Below are positions 25,609-36,495 of a stretch of DNA of 64,000 nucleotides, in pieces. Numbering within the stretch: the stretch's first letter is position 1; each line of letters begins with the position of its first letter. The DNA is from Salinispora mooreana (GTDB lineage: Bacteria; Actinomycetota; Actinomycetes; Mycobacteriales; Micromonosporaceae), in NCBI RefSeq assembly GCF_000379065.1, contig NZ_KB900614.1, forward strand, positions 128,265 through 192,264. The letters run 5' to 3'. Position numbers and translations under genes: made by a program. The notes below the pieces were generated by a model, which saw only the letters and a program-made list of their open reading frames with translations, did not search any database and had not been told where the DNA came from.

Positions 25609-25622
25609 TGCAATACCTTGCA
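25609..25622 (-). promoter_or_regulatory. Candidate operator upstream of the pullulanase gene
   Basis: TGCAA-N4-TTGCA is a perfect inverted repeat whose half-sites resemble those of LacI-family maltose regulators as I recall them (CTTGCAA type). It is placed between the likely promoter and the start codon. No regulator gene of this family is in the window. Confidence 0.4.
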
Positions 25623-25676
25623 ACCACAGTCGGAGGCGGGCAGACATCTTGCACGGCTCACGCCCGGACGCAGCCC

Positions 25677-26288
25677 TCACCCCACCGCGCCGCCTGACAT
25701 CGCCGCAGCGCCCAGCAGTGGCAGGCCATGGAAGGTCTCGTAGCGAGTGGGGTCGGGCGGCAGGAACCAGTGGAAGCCCAGTTCGAAGAAGACCGCCACC
25801 AGGTTCGCCGCCACAATCACCAGGAACAGCCCGCAGACCACCTTCGACGCCCAGCCGAACCGCACTCCCCGCGGCACCAGCTCACGGCCGAAGATGAGGC
25901 TCACTCCACAGAACACCAACACGACGCAGAACGTGATAAACGACCAGGTGTAGAGGTGCAGCCCAAGAACGGCCGACCCGTAGCCGGGATCTGGCGGCAC
26001 GATGTGCAGCAGAATCTGACGGGCCGCCACGCCGGCGCCGACCACGGCGGCGACGATACTCATTCCGTAACCCATGGTGTAGTCGGCGAGCGTTACGTCT
26101 CCACGGCGGGCCCGCCCGATGATGTAGAGCGGCCCACACATCACCAGGATCATGGCCTGCCGTTGCAGGATGCAGAGCGGGCATGGGAGCTCGTCGGCCC
26201 CAAACTGCACCACGAACCCGGCAAGCAGCACACCGCAGTAGGCGAGAACGAAGAGGTGCGCGAGCCAGAAGCCCAGGCGGCCGGTCAT
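25677..26288 (-). CDS. DsbB-like disulfide bond formation protein
   Basis: This 203-residue polytopic membrane protein carries the DsbB redox motif LPCPLCILQRQAM after the first helix, with four to five predicted transmembrane helices. DsbB reoxidises periplasmic or extracellular thiol oxidases using quinones. The loop between helices three and four, which in E. coli DsbB holds the second Cys pair, has no Cys here, so electron relay must differ. It is 15 bases downstream of a small membrane protein gene on the same strand. No DsbA-like partner is in the window. Confidence 0.85.
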   Translation of the reverse strand: MTGRLGFWLAHLFVLAYCGVLLAGFVVQFGADELPCPLCILQRQAMILVMCGPLYIIGRARRGDVTLADYTMGYGMSIVAAVVGAGVAARQILLHIVPPDPGYGSAVLGLHLYTWSFITFCVVLVFCGVSLIFGRELVPRGVRFGWASKVVCGLFLVIVAANLVAVFFELGFHWFLPPDPTRYETFHGLPLLGAAAMSGGAVG

Positions 26289-26303
26289 GACACCCCTTAT
26301 CGA

Positions 26304-26462
26304 TCAGAAGTTCAGCGACAGTTTCGCCGCCATGTGGTGGTTGAACACCGCCAGGACGGCGCAGAGCGCAACCGTCCACACGACGAGGACCGTCGCACGC
26401 CGACTGCCCCGCACGGTGAGCCAGCCGGCGAGGAGCAGCACCGCAAAGATTAATATTGCCAT
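26304..26462 (-). CDS. Small membrane protein, DUF5993-like
   Basis: A 52-residue frame has two hydrophobic segments (AILIFAVLLLAGWL and VLVVWTVALCAVLAVF) separated by a basic turn, then an FNHHMAAKLSLNF end. The layout and the terminal HH-x-L-x-L-F pattern resemble DUF5993, a family often found beside dsbB genes. It lies 15 bases upstream of the DsbB-like gene, so the two are probably cotranscribed and may form a complex. There is no clear ribosome site; TATATC 11 bases before the ATG suggests a leaderless message. Confidence 0.65.
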   Translation of the reverse strand: MAILIFAVLLLAGWLTVRGSRRATVLVVWTVALCAVLAVFNHHMAAKLSLNF

Positions 26463-26574
26463 TTACCGACGATATAGCAACCAGAGGTAAATTCCGGGCC
26501 AAAATGACCAAAACGACATCGACGCCCACCAGCGCCGGCCCACTCCACCCGCGAGCCGAGGTTGCATGAATAGC

Positions 26575-26592
26575 AAGACGGACGTACGGTTT
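26575..26592. promoter_or_regulatory. Candidate AcnR operator upstream of aconitase
   Basis: AAGACGGACGTACGGTTT matches the site in front of the acnR gene (31903-31920) at 16 of 18 bases and is nearly palindromic. It lies 108 bases before the acn start. TetR-family AcnR represses acn in Corynebacterium, and the two copies flank the expected regulator-target pair. Confidence 0.6.
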
Positions 26593-26607
26593 TTACGCGC
26601 AGTCGGT

Positions 26608-26626
26608 GCAGGTAAGGGCCACCTAA
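26608..26626. promoter_or_regulatory. Iron-box-like site upstream of aconitase
   Basis: GCAGGTAAGGGCCACCTAA matches the 19-base IdeR/DmdR iron-box consensus at 13 positions by eye, keeping the AGGT and ACCT arms at the right spacing. It is 74-92 bases before the acn start, next to the AcnR-like site. Confidence 0.45.
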
Positions 26627-26699
26627 GCACCGCACCGCCCCCGTCGGTGCGACAGACTGCTCAGGACTGCTCACGGCCACTGGTGTGAAGGAGTACGAC

Positions 26700-29528
<2,829 letters not shown>

Positions 29529-29538
29529 AGCGGTAACG

Positions 29539-29570
29539 GACGGGGCTCCCACCGGTGTGGGGGCCCCGTC
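29539..29570 (+). terminator. Terminator after aconitase
   Basis: GACGGGGCTCCCAC (29539-29552) and GTGGGGGCCCCGTC (29557-29570) form a 14-bp stem with one G-U pair and a 4-base loop, 10 bases after the stop. Confidence 0.8.
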
Positions 29571-29716
29571 GCGATCCACCCGGGGTCAGGCTGGTGTCCG
29601 TCCTGAGCTGCGCCATCGGGCCGGGGCTACGTACCGAAGCGGCTGACCGGACGTCGCCGCGAGACAGCAGCCCGATCTCGGGTGTGATCTCGCCATGCTG
29701 TGCCAGGCTCGTGGTC

Positions 29717-29965
29717 ATGGACGACAAGACCATCCTGAAGCGCATCTCCGAGCTGGTTGACGAGGAACACCAGCTCCGCGCCGCGGCCCAGGCCAACGAG
29801 GAGGGCACCGACGACGAGAGCCGCGACCGGCTCCGGGATCTGGCGGCGTCGCTGGACCAGTGCTGGGACCTGCTCCGCCGGCGGCGTGCCGCCCGCTCCA
29901 CCCACGGCGACCCGGACGCCCAGGGCGTACGTCCGGCGCCAGAGGTGGCACGCTACCTCCAGTAG
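29717..29965 (+). CDS. DUF2630 family protein
   Basis: The ATG at 29717 gives 82 residues beginning MDDKTILKRISELVDEEHQL, the conserved start of DUF2630. The protein is a charged helical hairpin with a QCWDLLRRRRA segment, then a short tail. It is common across actinobacteria and has no known function. It stands alone after the aconitase terminator; no ribosome site is obvious. Confidence 0.82.
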   Translation: MDDKTILKRISELVDEEHQLRAAAQANEEGTDDESRDRLRDLAASLDQCWDLLRRRRAARSTHGDPDAQGVRPAPEVARYLQ

Positions 29966-30032
29966 GGGCGGGCACCGTGCCCTCCCGCCACTCGAGGCGG
30001 TGTTCAACGCGGGCCGCCACCCCGAGCAGTGC

Positions 30033-30959
30033 TCAACCCAGGCCCGCCTCCCGGAGCAGACGTTCGGTGAGGGCTAGCGGGTCGGCCTGCTCCGCCGGCA
30101 GGCCACGGGCGACGAACCAGGTGGCGACCACCCGAACGTCTCGGGCCAGGTACTCCGGCCCCTGCGGATTGGCGACCAGGTCCACGACCTGAGGCAGGTC
30201 GATGAGGACCAGGCGCCCCTGGTGCACCAGCAGGTTGTAGGGCGACAGGTCACCGTGGGCGTGGCCAGCCCGAGCGAGTGCCACCAGCGCCTCGACGAGT
30301 TGTTCCCACAGGTCGCACAGGTCGGCCTCCGCCGGCCGAAGCTGCGCCAGCCGTGGGGCGGCCTGCCCCTCGTCGCAGTCACCGAGAAACTCCAGCATCA
30401 GCTCGGTGCCGCGTAGCTGGACCGGGTAGGGCACCCTGATCGTGCCGTACCGGGCACCGATCTCCCAGAGGCGGCCGAGCATGGCGAACTCCGCCGCCGC
30501 CCACTGTCCGGCGATCATCTGCCGGCCGAACGCGGTTCGCCGGGTCATCGCCCGCATCTCCCGGGAGCGTCGGACGCGCCGCCCCTCCAGATAGCCCGCG
30601 TCCCGGTGGAAGAGCCGGTGGTCGGCATCTCGGTATCGTTTGGCCGCGAGTAGGCAGGACCGATCGGTGTCGGGCACGGCGCGGCGGACGAGATGGACGT
30701 CCGCCTCCTTGCCGGTCTTGAGCACGCCCAGATCGGTGTCCTTGGCGGCCAGCTCCGTCACCAGCCAGGCGGGGTATGGCTGGGGACCGTGGACCGCGTC
30801 GTCCCAGGTCGACCAGGTCTGGGCGCCCGGCAGCGGGTCGGTGTCAGCGGGCTGCGGCCCGGCTCGCCGCCCGCGCGTGGTGAAGCGTGGTTCGTCATCG
30901 TCGAAGCGGCGTCTGCCGCGGTTCCGGCGCTCCGGCGCCGGAGAGTCGTGATCGCGCAC
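30033..30959 (-). CDS. RIO-type serine kinase
   Basis: This 308-residue protein has an Arg-rich N-terminal tail, a nucleotide-binding region with VLKTGKEADVHLV near residue 80, the catalytic loop HGDLSPYNLLV near 237 and the metal-binding LIDLPQVVD near 252. These match RIO kinases, which lack the activation loop of ordinary protein kinases. In archaea and eukaryotes RIO proteins act in small-subunit ribosome assembly; the bacterial role is not established. A short well-started frame overlaps its 5' end (see 30895-31023). Confidence 0.87.
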   Translation of the reverse strand: MRDHDSPAPERRNRGRRRFDDDEPRFTTRGRRAGPQPADTDPLPGAQTWSTWDDAVHGPQPYPAWLVTELAAKDTDLGVLKTGKEADVHLVRRAVPDTDRSCLLAAKRYRDADHRLFHRDAGYLEGRRVRRSREMRAMTRRTAFGRQMIAGQWAAAEFAMLGRLWEIGARYGTIRVPYPVQLRGTELMLEFLGDCDEGQAAPRLAQLRPAEADLCDLWEQLVEALVALARAGHAHGDLSPYNLLVHQGRLVLIDLPQVVDLVANPQGPEYLARDVRVVATWFVARGLPAEQADPLALTERLLREAGLG

Positions 30960-31023
30960 TGCGGTGAGATCCCTCGGTCGAGGTCAATGAAGACAGCTGG
31001 AAGTGACCTGTGCAGACGGCCAT
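30895..31023 (-). CDS. Possible 42-residue upstream frame overlapping the RIO kinase start
   Basis: An ATG at 31023 follows a GAGGAGG site by 6 bases, the best ribosome site near the kinase, and opens a 42-residue frame that overlaps the first 65 bases of the kinase in another phase. The kinase's own GTG at 30959 has no good site. The short frame may deliver ribosomes to the kinase start by coupling. The peptide is not hydrophobic and has no recognised relatives. It may also be a chance frame. Confidence 0.3.
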   Translation of the reverse strand: MAVCTGHFQLSSLTSTEGSHRSARSRLSGAGAPEPRQTPLRR

Positions 31024-31112
31024 GACCGACCTCCTCTCCTCGACGGGCCACTCGCCCGGGATGCATCGTGCGGCCCCATACTCGCCGTCGGATCGCCACA
31101 CGGCAACCGGAA

Positions 31113-31757
31113 TTACGCCGCGAGCACCGCGGCGAGGCCGGCGATCAGACCGTCGACCGTGAAGGTGGGGGCGAACCGTCCGTCGGTCCAGGTACGCCCC
31201 CGGTGCAGCCAGACGCTGGGCAACCCCATGGCCGCGGCACCGCCGATGTCCGCCTCCGGGCCGTCGCCGACCACCCAGGCCCCGCGCAGCGGCATCCGAA
31301 CCCGCTGCGCGGCCAGGGCGAAGATTCGCGGGTTCGGCTTGCTGACGCCAGCCGCCTCGGAGATCACCCAGTCGACCAGGTAGCGGTCCAGCCCGGTTCG
31401 CCGGATCTTCTCCTCCTGCTGTCGTACCGCCCCGTTGCAGACCACCACCGGCATCCACCCGGCGTCACCGACGATCCGCAGCGCGCATGCCACCAGTGGA
31501 TCAAGTCGGGTGCCGGCGAGCACCCCGTCGTGCAGCTCCTCCACCAGGTCGACCGAGCGGACCGCCAACGAGTAGCGGTTACGGATCGCATCGGCCACAT
31601 CCCACCGATCGGTAAGCCCGTCCGCGTCAACGGAGAGCAGCCAATCGAGGTCACCTGGCGGCGCACCGATTTTGACCAGGAAGCGCTCACTCCAGGACCG
31701 GAACACATTTTCTCGATCGAGCAGGGTGTTGTCCAGGTCAAGAAGGAGCAGCGGCAC
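31113..31757 (-). CDS. HAD-superfamily hydrolase
   Basis: This 214-residue protein has HAD motif I as LDLDNTLLD near residue 6, an all-helical cap, motif II as VVCNGA (Asn in place of the usual Thr/Ser), the Lys in VSKPNPRIF and motif IV as VGDGPEADI. The layout is that of subclass I phosphatases such as phosphoglycolate-type enzymes. The substrate is unknown. It diverges from acnR across a 197-base gap, and its start is a GTG. Confidence 0.85.
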   Translation of the reverse strand: MPLLLLDLDNTLLDRENVFRSWSERFLVKIGAPPGDLDWLLSVDADGLTDRWDVADAIRNRYSLAVRSVDLVEELHDGVLAGTRLDPLVACALRIVGDAGWMPVVVCNGAVRQQEEKIRRTGLDRYLVDWVISEAAGVSKPNPRIFALAAQRVRMPLRGAWVVGDGPEADIGGAAAMGLPSVWLHRGRTWTDGRFAPTFTVDGLIAGLAAVLAA

Positions 31758-31902
31758 TCCGGCACCTTACGGGACCGAGACATCCGCCCGACAGACCCAG
31801 ACAGCCAAATGGCCAGAATTTTATGACAAACGGATGAAAACCTGGCAGGATGATTCGCCGAAGAGGGCGGACTCGGGGCTACCAGCCGGCGGGTCAAACC
31901 AC

Positions 31903-31920
31903 AAGCCGTACGTACGGTTT
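31903..31920. promoter_or_regulatory. Candidate AcnR operator upstream of acnR
   Basis: AAGCCGTACGTACGGTTT has a perfect 12-bp palindromic core (CCGTACGTACGG) and is 16/18 identical to the site before aconitase (26575-26592). It lies 35 bases before the acnR start, where it would allow self-repression. Confidence 0.6.
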
Positions 31921-31954
31921 GCGGGACGCCCGGGTGGTTTGACACGATCGACCC

Positions 31955-32527
31955 GTGCCCAGAGTAAGTCAGGACCAACTTGACGCGCGCCGGCAGGAGA
32001 TCCTCACCGCCGCCCGGGTCTGCTTCGCTCGACACGGGTACGAGGGCGCCACCGTGCGCCGCCTGGAGGAGGCGACCGGGCTGTCCCGCGGAGCGATCTT
32101 CCACCACTTCCGCGACAAGGACTCCCTCTTCCTCGCCGTGGCCGAGGACGATGCGGCGGCGATGGTCGAAACTGTCGCCCGCAATGGCCTGGTGCAGGTG
32201 ATGCGCGACTTGCTGGCCCGGGCTGCCTCCCCCGACACGACGGGCTGGCTGGGCAGCCAGCTGGAGGTCTCGCGCCGGCTCCGCACCGATCCCGCCTTCG
32301 CCCGACGGTGGACCGAACGGTCCGCGGCGATCGCCGAGGCCACCCGCGACCGCCTACTCCGCCAGCGCGAGGCGGGCGTCCTCCGCGACGACATCCCTCT
32401 CGATGTGCTCGCCCAGTTCCTGAAGCTGGCGTACGACGGTCTGGTCCTGCACCTGGCGATGGGCCGTCCCGCCGACGACCTCGGACCGGTGCTCAACCTG
32501 GTCGAGGAGGCAGTCCGCCGGCGTTGA
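31955..32527 (+). CDS. acnR: TetR-family regulator, AcnR-type aconitase repressor
   Basis: This 190-residue protein has an N-terminal TetR helix-turn-helix (ARHGYEGATVRRLEEATG, then LSRGAIFHHFRDKDSLF) nearly the same as that of Corynebacterium AcnR, followed by a helical ligand domain with LEVSRRLRTDPAF. AcnR represses acn. Here the gene lies downstream of acn, with DUF2630, a RIO kinase and a HAD gene between, and the matching palindromes before both genes support the assignment. In Corynebacterium and Mycobacterium the two genes are neighbours. The start is a GTG at 31955. Confidence 0.88.
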   Translation: MPRVSQDQLDARRQEILTAARVCFARHGYEGATVRRLEEATGLSRGAIFHHFRDKDSLFLAVAEDDAAAMVETVARNGLVQVMRDLLARAASPDTTGWLGSQLEVSRRLRTDPAFARRWTERSAAIAEATRDRLLRQREAGVLRDDIPLDVLAQFLKLAYDGLVLHLAMGRPADDLGPVLNLVEEAVRRR

Positions 32528-32768
32528 TCATCCCTGCCCTGGCGGCCTCCTTTCCGTGGGCACCGGTGACCCACAGTGGGTTCCATCCCCCACGACTGAA
32601 CATCTCTGGCGGGGCTCCGCAGCGCTGGCGCGGTCAACGTGGACCCGGATCGGCGGTTGACCACCAGCGACCCGCTGCCCCTCGCCGGACGGGTGCGCCT
32701 CCTACGTCCCGCCCGCCGCCGGACCCAGCCGGTCCGCTTGACGGTGCCGGATGCGGCAGGATCAGGGC

Positions 32769-33530
32769 ATGGATCTCGGCGTGAACGACCGCGTGTACGT
32801 GCTTACCGGTGCTTCCCGGGGCCTCGGCTTCGCGACCGCCGAGGCGCTCGTCGCCGACGGGGCTCGGGTCGTCCTCGCCGCCCGGGACGCCGAGGCGGTG
32901 ACCGCCGCCGCCCACCGCCTCGGTGGCCCCGCGTACGCCGTCGGCGTGACCGCCGACCTGGCCGACCCGGAGCTGCCCGAGCGGCTGACGGCGACCGCCC
33001 GGGACACGTTCGGACGGCTGGACGGCGCGCTGGTGTCGGTCGGCGGCCCACCTCCGGGTAGTGCGGCCACGGTGACCGACGAGCAGTGGCGCAGCTCCTT
33101 CGAAACGATCTTCCTCGGCACCGTTCGAATGGCCCGGACCGTCGCCGCCGCGCTGCCCGCTGGCGGAGTGATCGGGCTGGTGCTGTCCACCTCGGCCCGG
33201 GCGCCGCTGGCCGGCCTCGGCATCTCCAACGGCCTTCGGCCCGGCCTGGCCGGGGTCGCCAAGGACATGGCCGACGAGTACGGCCCCCGGGGCGTCCGGG
33301 TGGTGGGGCTGCTGCCAGGGCGGATCCTGACCGACCGAAACGCGCAGCTCTTCGCGGCCGCCGGGGACCCCGAACAGGCCCGCGCCACGGCGGAGGCGGA
33401 GATCCCGCTCCGCCGGCTGGGTGAGCCGGCGGAGTTCGGCCGGGTGGCCGCCTTTGTGCTCTCCCCCGCCGCCAGCTACCTGACCGGAATCACGCTACCG
33501 GTGGATGGCGGCGCACTGCGCGGCCTGTAG
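32769..33530 (+). CDS. Short-chain dehydrogenase/reductase lacking the catalytic Tyr
   Basis: I chose the ATG at 32769 (253 residues, MDLGVNDRVYVLTGASRGLG); a start 18 bases earlier is possible. The Rossmann glycine motif and the C-terminal LPVDGGALRG are normal. The usual Tyr-x3-Lys is absent: the region after LSTSAR reads LAGLGISNGLRPGLAGVAK, so Tyr is missing and only Ser and a displaced Lys remain. Related SDRs with LSN in this place exist, so it may be an altered enzyme or a binding protein. No operon partners are visible. Confidence 0.85.
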   Translation: MDLGVNDRVYVLTGASRGLGFATAEALVADGARVVLAARDAEAVTAAAHRLGGPAYAVGVTADLADPELPERLTATARDTFGRLDGALVSVGGPPPGSAATVTDEQWRSSFETIFLGTVRMARTVAAALPAGGVIGLVLSTSARAPLAGLGISNGLRPGLAGVAKDMADEYGPRGVRVVGLLPGRILTDRNAQLFAAAGDPEQARATAEAEIPLRRLGEPAEFGRVAAFVLSPAASYLTGITLPVDGGALRGL

Positions 33531-33579
33531 TCACCCAGTTCCCCCGCAGCAGACGCCGGTCGGGGACAGCCGGCGCCGG

Positions 33580-35580
33580 CTAGTTGGCGGCGGCCGGCGG
33601 CAGCGCCTCCTCGGCAACGTAGGAGCGCATCGACAGCGTCACCGGCTCCGGCTCCGGCTCCGGCCCGGTCGCGTCCTGGTACGGCGTGGGCGAGTCGGCG
33701 ACCGCGAACTGCGCCCGGTACAGCTCGGCGTAGAGTCCACCCAGGACGACCAGCTCATCATGTCGCCCCCGCTCGACGATCCGCCCCTGATCGAGTACGA
33801 GAATCTGGTCGGCCTCCCGCACCGTGGAGAGCCGGTGCGCGATGACCAGCGCGGTCCGCCCCGTCAAGGCCACCGATAGCGCCCGCTGCACCGCCGCCTC
33901 GCTCTCCGAGTCCAGATGCGCGGTGGCCTCGTCGAGGATCACGATCGAGGGTGCCTTGAGCAGAACCCGGGCGATCGCGATGCGCTGCTTCTCCCCGCCG
34001 GAGAAGCGATAGCCGCGCTCCCCCACCACCGTGTCCAGGCCGTCGGGCAACGCCCGCACGAGGTCCGCCACCTGAGCACCGGCGAGGGCAGCCCAGAGTT
34101 CGTCGTCGGTCGCCGCCGGCTTGGCGTACCGCAGGTTCTCGGCGATGGTCTCGTGGAACAGGTGTGAGTCCTGGGTGACGACGCCGATCTCGTCGCGCAG
34201 AGAGTCCAGGCTGGCGTCCCGGACATCAACCCCGCCGACGAGCACCTGACCGTCGGTAACGTCGTAGAGCCGAGAAATCAGCATGGAGAGGGTCGACTTG
34301 CCTGCGCCGGAGGGTCCGACCAGGGCGACCATCTGCCCCGGCTCGACGGTGAACGACACGCCCCGAAGCACCGGCTCGGTGGCCGTACGATCGAGTGCGG
34401 CGACCTCCTCCAGGGAGGCCAGCGAGATCTCGGCGGCGCTCGGATAGCGGAAACGCACCGACCGGAACTCGACCCGACCGTCGCCCCGCGGCACGGTGAC
34501 GGGGGCGGCCTTCTCGGTGATGGCGGGTTGCAGGTCGAGCACCTCGTAGACCCGGTCGAACGAGACCAACGCGCTCATCACGTCAACCCGCACGTTGGAG
34601 AGCGCGGTGAGTGGGCCGTAGAGCCGGGTGAGCAGTAGCGCGAGCGTTACGACGGTGCCGGCGCTGACACTGCCGGTGACCGCCAGCCACCCGCCCAACC
34701 CGTAGGTGAGGGCCTGCGCGAGCGAAGCGACCAGCAGCATCGCCACGAAGAAGGTCCGCGAGTACATCGCGGACTGGATGCCGATGTCCCGGACCCGCTC
34801 GGCCCGCCCGGCGAACCGGCGCGCCTCATTGTCGGGCTGGCCGAAGAGCTTGACCAGCAGTGCCCCGGAGACGCCGAAGCGCTCGGTCATCGTCGCGTTC
34901 ATCTTCGCGTCGAGGTTGTAGGACTCTCGGGTGATCTCGGCGAGGCGCCGCCCGACCCGGCGGGCCGGAATGATGAACACCGGTAGCAGCACCAGCGACA
35001 GCGCGGTGATCTGCCACGACAAGGTGAACATCACCGCTGCGGTGAGTACCAGCTGGATGACGTTACTGACCACCCCGGAGAGAGTTGAGGTGAACGCGCG
35101 CTGCGCGCCGAGCACGTCGTTGTTGAGTCGGCTGACCAGCGCGCCGGTCTGCGTCCGGGAGAAGAACTGCAACGGCATCCGCTGGACGTGGTCATAGACC
35201 CGGGTCCGCAGGTCGAGGATGATGCCCTCACCGATGCGGGCCGAATACCACCGTTGGGCGAGCGAGAGCAGCGCATCGACCACCGCGAGCGCCGCGATCA
35301 CCAACGCCAGCCGGACCACCAGGGCGGATGCCTCGGTACCACCCCGCGTGATGGCGTCGATCACCTTGCCGGCGAGCACCGGGGTGGCGACCCCGATCAT
35401 CGCGGCCAGCACGACGGTAGCCAGGAAGACGACGATGTCCCGCCGGTACGGCTGGGCGAAGCCGACGATCCGACGCGCCACCCCGCGCTGGAGCCGATGC
35501 GCCGAGATCTCGTCGTGGCTGCGCATTGACCGGAGCATGCTCCAGCCGCCCATGCCGCCGCCGGACATCGGATTGGACAC
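33580..35580 (-). CDS. ABC exporter (fused transmembrane and ATPase domains)
   Basis: I chose the GTG at 35580, 5 bases after GGAGG; a GTG 6 bases earlier lies inside that ribosome site. The 666-residue half-transporter has six transmembrane helices (about 45-330) and a nucleotide-binding domain with Walker A GPSGAGKST, the Q-loop in VTQDSHLF, signature FSGGEKQR, Walker B IVILDEATA and the switch His in IAHRLST. About 20 extra residues (SLASLEEVAALDRT) precede the Walker A region. It probably works as a homodimer in lipid or drug export. The C-terminal 40 residues are Pro/Glu-rich. Confidence 0.92.
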   Translation of the reverse strand: MSNPMSGGGMGGWSMLRSMRSHDEISAHRLQRGVARRIVGFAQPYRRDIVVFLATVVLAAMIGVATPVLAGKVIDAITRGGTEASALVVRLALVIAALAVVDALLSLAQRWYSARIGEGIILDLRTRVYDHVQRMPLQFFSRTQTGALVSRLNNDVLGAQRAFTSTLSGVVSNVIQLVLTAAVMFTLSWQITALSLVLLPVFIIPARRVGRRLAEITRESYNLDAKMNATMTERFGVSGALLVKLFGQPDNEARRFAGRAERVRDIGIQSAMYSRTFFVAMLLVASLAQALTYGLGGWLAVTGSVSAGTVVTLALLLTRLYGPLTALSNVRVDVMSALVSFDRVYEVLDLQPAITEKAAPVTVPRGDGRVEFRSVRFRYPSAAEISLASLEEVAALDRTATEPVLRGVSFTVEPGQMVALVGPSGAGKSTLSMLISRLYDVTDGQVLVGGVDVRDASLDSLRDEIGVVTQDSHLFHETIAENLRYAKPAATDDELWAALAGAQVADLVRALPDGLDTVVGERGYRFSGGEKQRIAIARVLLKAPSIVILDEATAHLDSESEAAVQRALSVALTGRTALVIAHRLSTVREADQILVLDQGRIVERGRHDELVVLGGLYAELYRAQFAVADSPTPYQDATGPEPEPEPVTLSMRSYVAEEALPPAAAN

Positions 35581-35681
35581 GGTCACCTCCGGGTCATCGG
35601 GCCGACCACCACCTCCGGGTCGATTCTCCCGACGCCTGTGACAACCCGCCCAACAACCCGAATCTTCCCGTACGGCCCTTA

Positions 35682-36449
35682 CTACTCTCCCCGGCCGGCG
35701 AGTTCCCGCAGCCGCCGGGTCTGCGCCTCCCGCTCGGCCCGTTCCTGCTCGGCCGGGGTGCGGCCAGACGCGCCGGCGAGCAACGCCTTGATCTCTACGA
35801 CCGCGTTTCGGTCATTGGCGAGTAGCCCCGCCGTCAGGTCGCTGACCGCGCCGGCCAGCTCCCCGGTCGGCACGACCAGGGTCGCCAGCCCGATCCGGTC
35901 CGCCTCGGCGGCGTCCAGCCGCCGCCCGGTGGCGCAGAGCTCCAGGGCGCGCGAGTAGCCCACCAGCTCGACCAGGCGCTTGGTGCCGGCCAGGTCGGGG
36001 ACCAGCCCGAGCGTCACCTCAGCCATGGAGAACCGGACATCCTCGGCGAGAACCCGCAGGTCGCAGGCGAGCGCCAGCTGAAATCCGGCACCGATCGCGT
36101 GCCCCTGCACGGCCGCGATCGACACCAGGTCGGGGCGGTGCAGCCAGGTGAAGGCGTCCTGGAGCTCGGCGATCCGGTCCGCGCACTCCTGCTCGGGCAG
36201 AGTGGAGAGCTCGGCGAAGGAGCCCGGCCCGGACGCCCCCACCACCGACAGGTCAAGGCCGGCGGAGAAGGCCCGGCCTTCACCGCGGACGACCACGACG
36301 CGCACGTCGCCGGGGAGCTTCCGGGAGAAGTCACGCATCGCCTGCCACATCGCCGGAGTCTGCGCGTTGAGCACGTCGGGCCGGGCCAGCGTGACCGTGG
36401 CCACCGCCCCGTCGCACTCCAGCCGGACCCCGGTCGCCTCGGCGGTCAC
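35682..36449 (-). CDS. Enoyl-CoA hydratase/isomerase (crotonase family)
   Basis: The GTG at 36449 gives 255 residues starting TAEATGVRLECDG, the normal crotonase N-terminus; the longer frame has no domain support. The oxyanion-hole segments are GRAFSAGLDLS near residue 60 and the later HAIGAGFQLALACDLR. One catalytic acid position is Asp or nearby in LGLVPDLAGTKRL instead of the usual second Glu. The pathway may be fatty-acid or amino-acid degradation. By position beside the HTH protein and ABC-F gene it corresponds to echA12 (Rv1472) of M. tuberculosis. Confidence 0.9.
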   Translation of the reverse strand: MTAEATGVRLECDGAVATVTLARPDVLNAQTPAMWQAMRDFSRKLPGDVRVVVVRGEGRAFSAGLDLSVVGASGPGSFAELSTLPEQECADRIAELQDAFTWLHRPDLVSIAAVQGHAIGAGFQLALACDLRVLAEDVRFSMAEVTLGLVPDLAGTKRLVELVGYSRALELCATGRRLDAAEADRIGLATLVVPTGELAGAVSDLTAGLLANDRNAVVEIKALLAGASGRTPAEQERAEREAQTRRLRELAGRGE

Positions 36450-36495
36450 CGGGCGGTCCGGGGAACGGTGCTGATGGGTGGCGCCGCTCGGCGGC

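Noticed and set aside
33540..33579. Terminator between the SDR and the ABC exporter
   Set aside because: Short GCCGG/CCGGC pairs exist but no long uninterrupted stem like those elsewhere in the window.
34370..34470. Insert before Walker A of the ABC exporter as a novel domain
   Set aside because: Only about 20 residues, and similar inserts are seen in actinobacterial exporters, so it is noted with the gene only.
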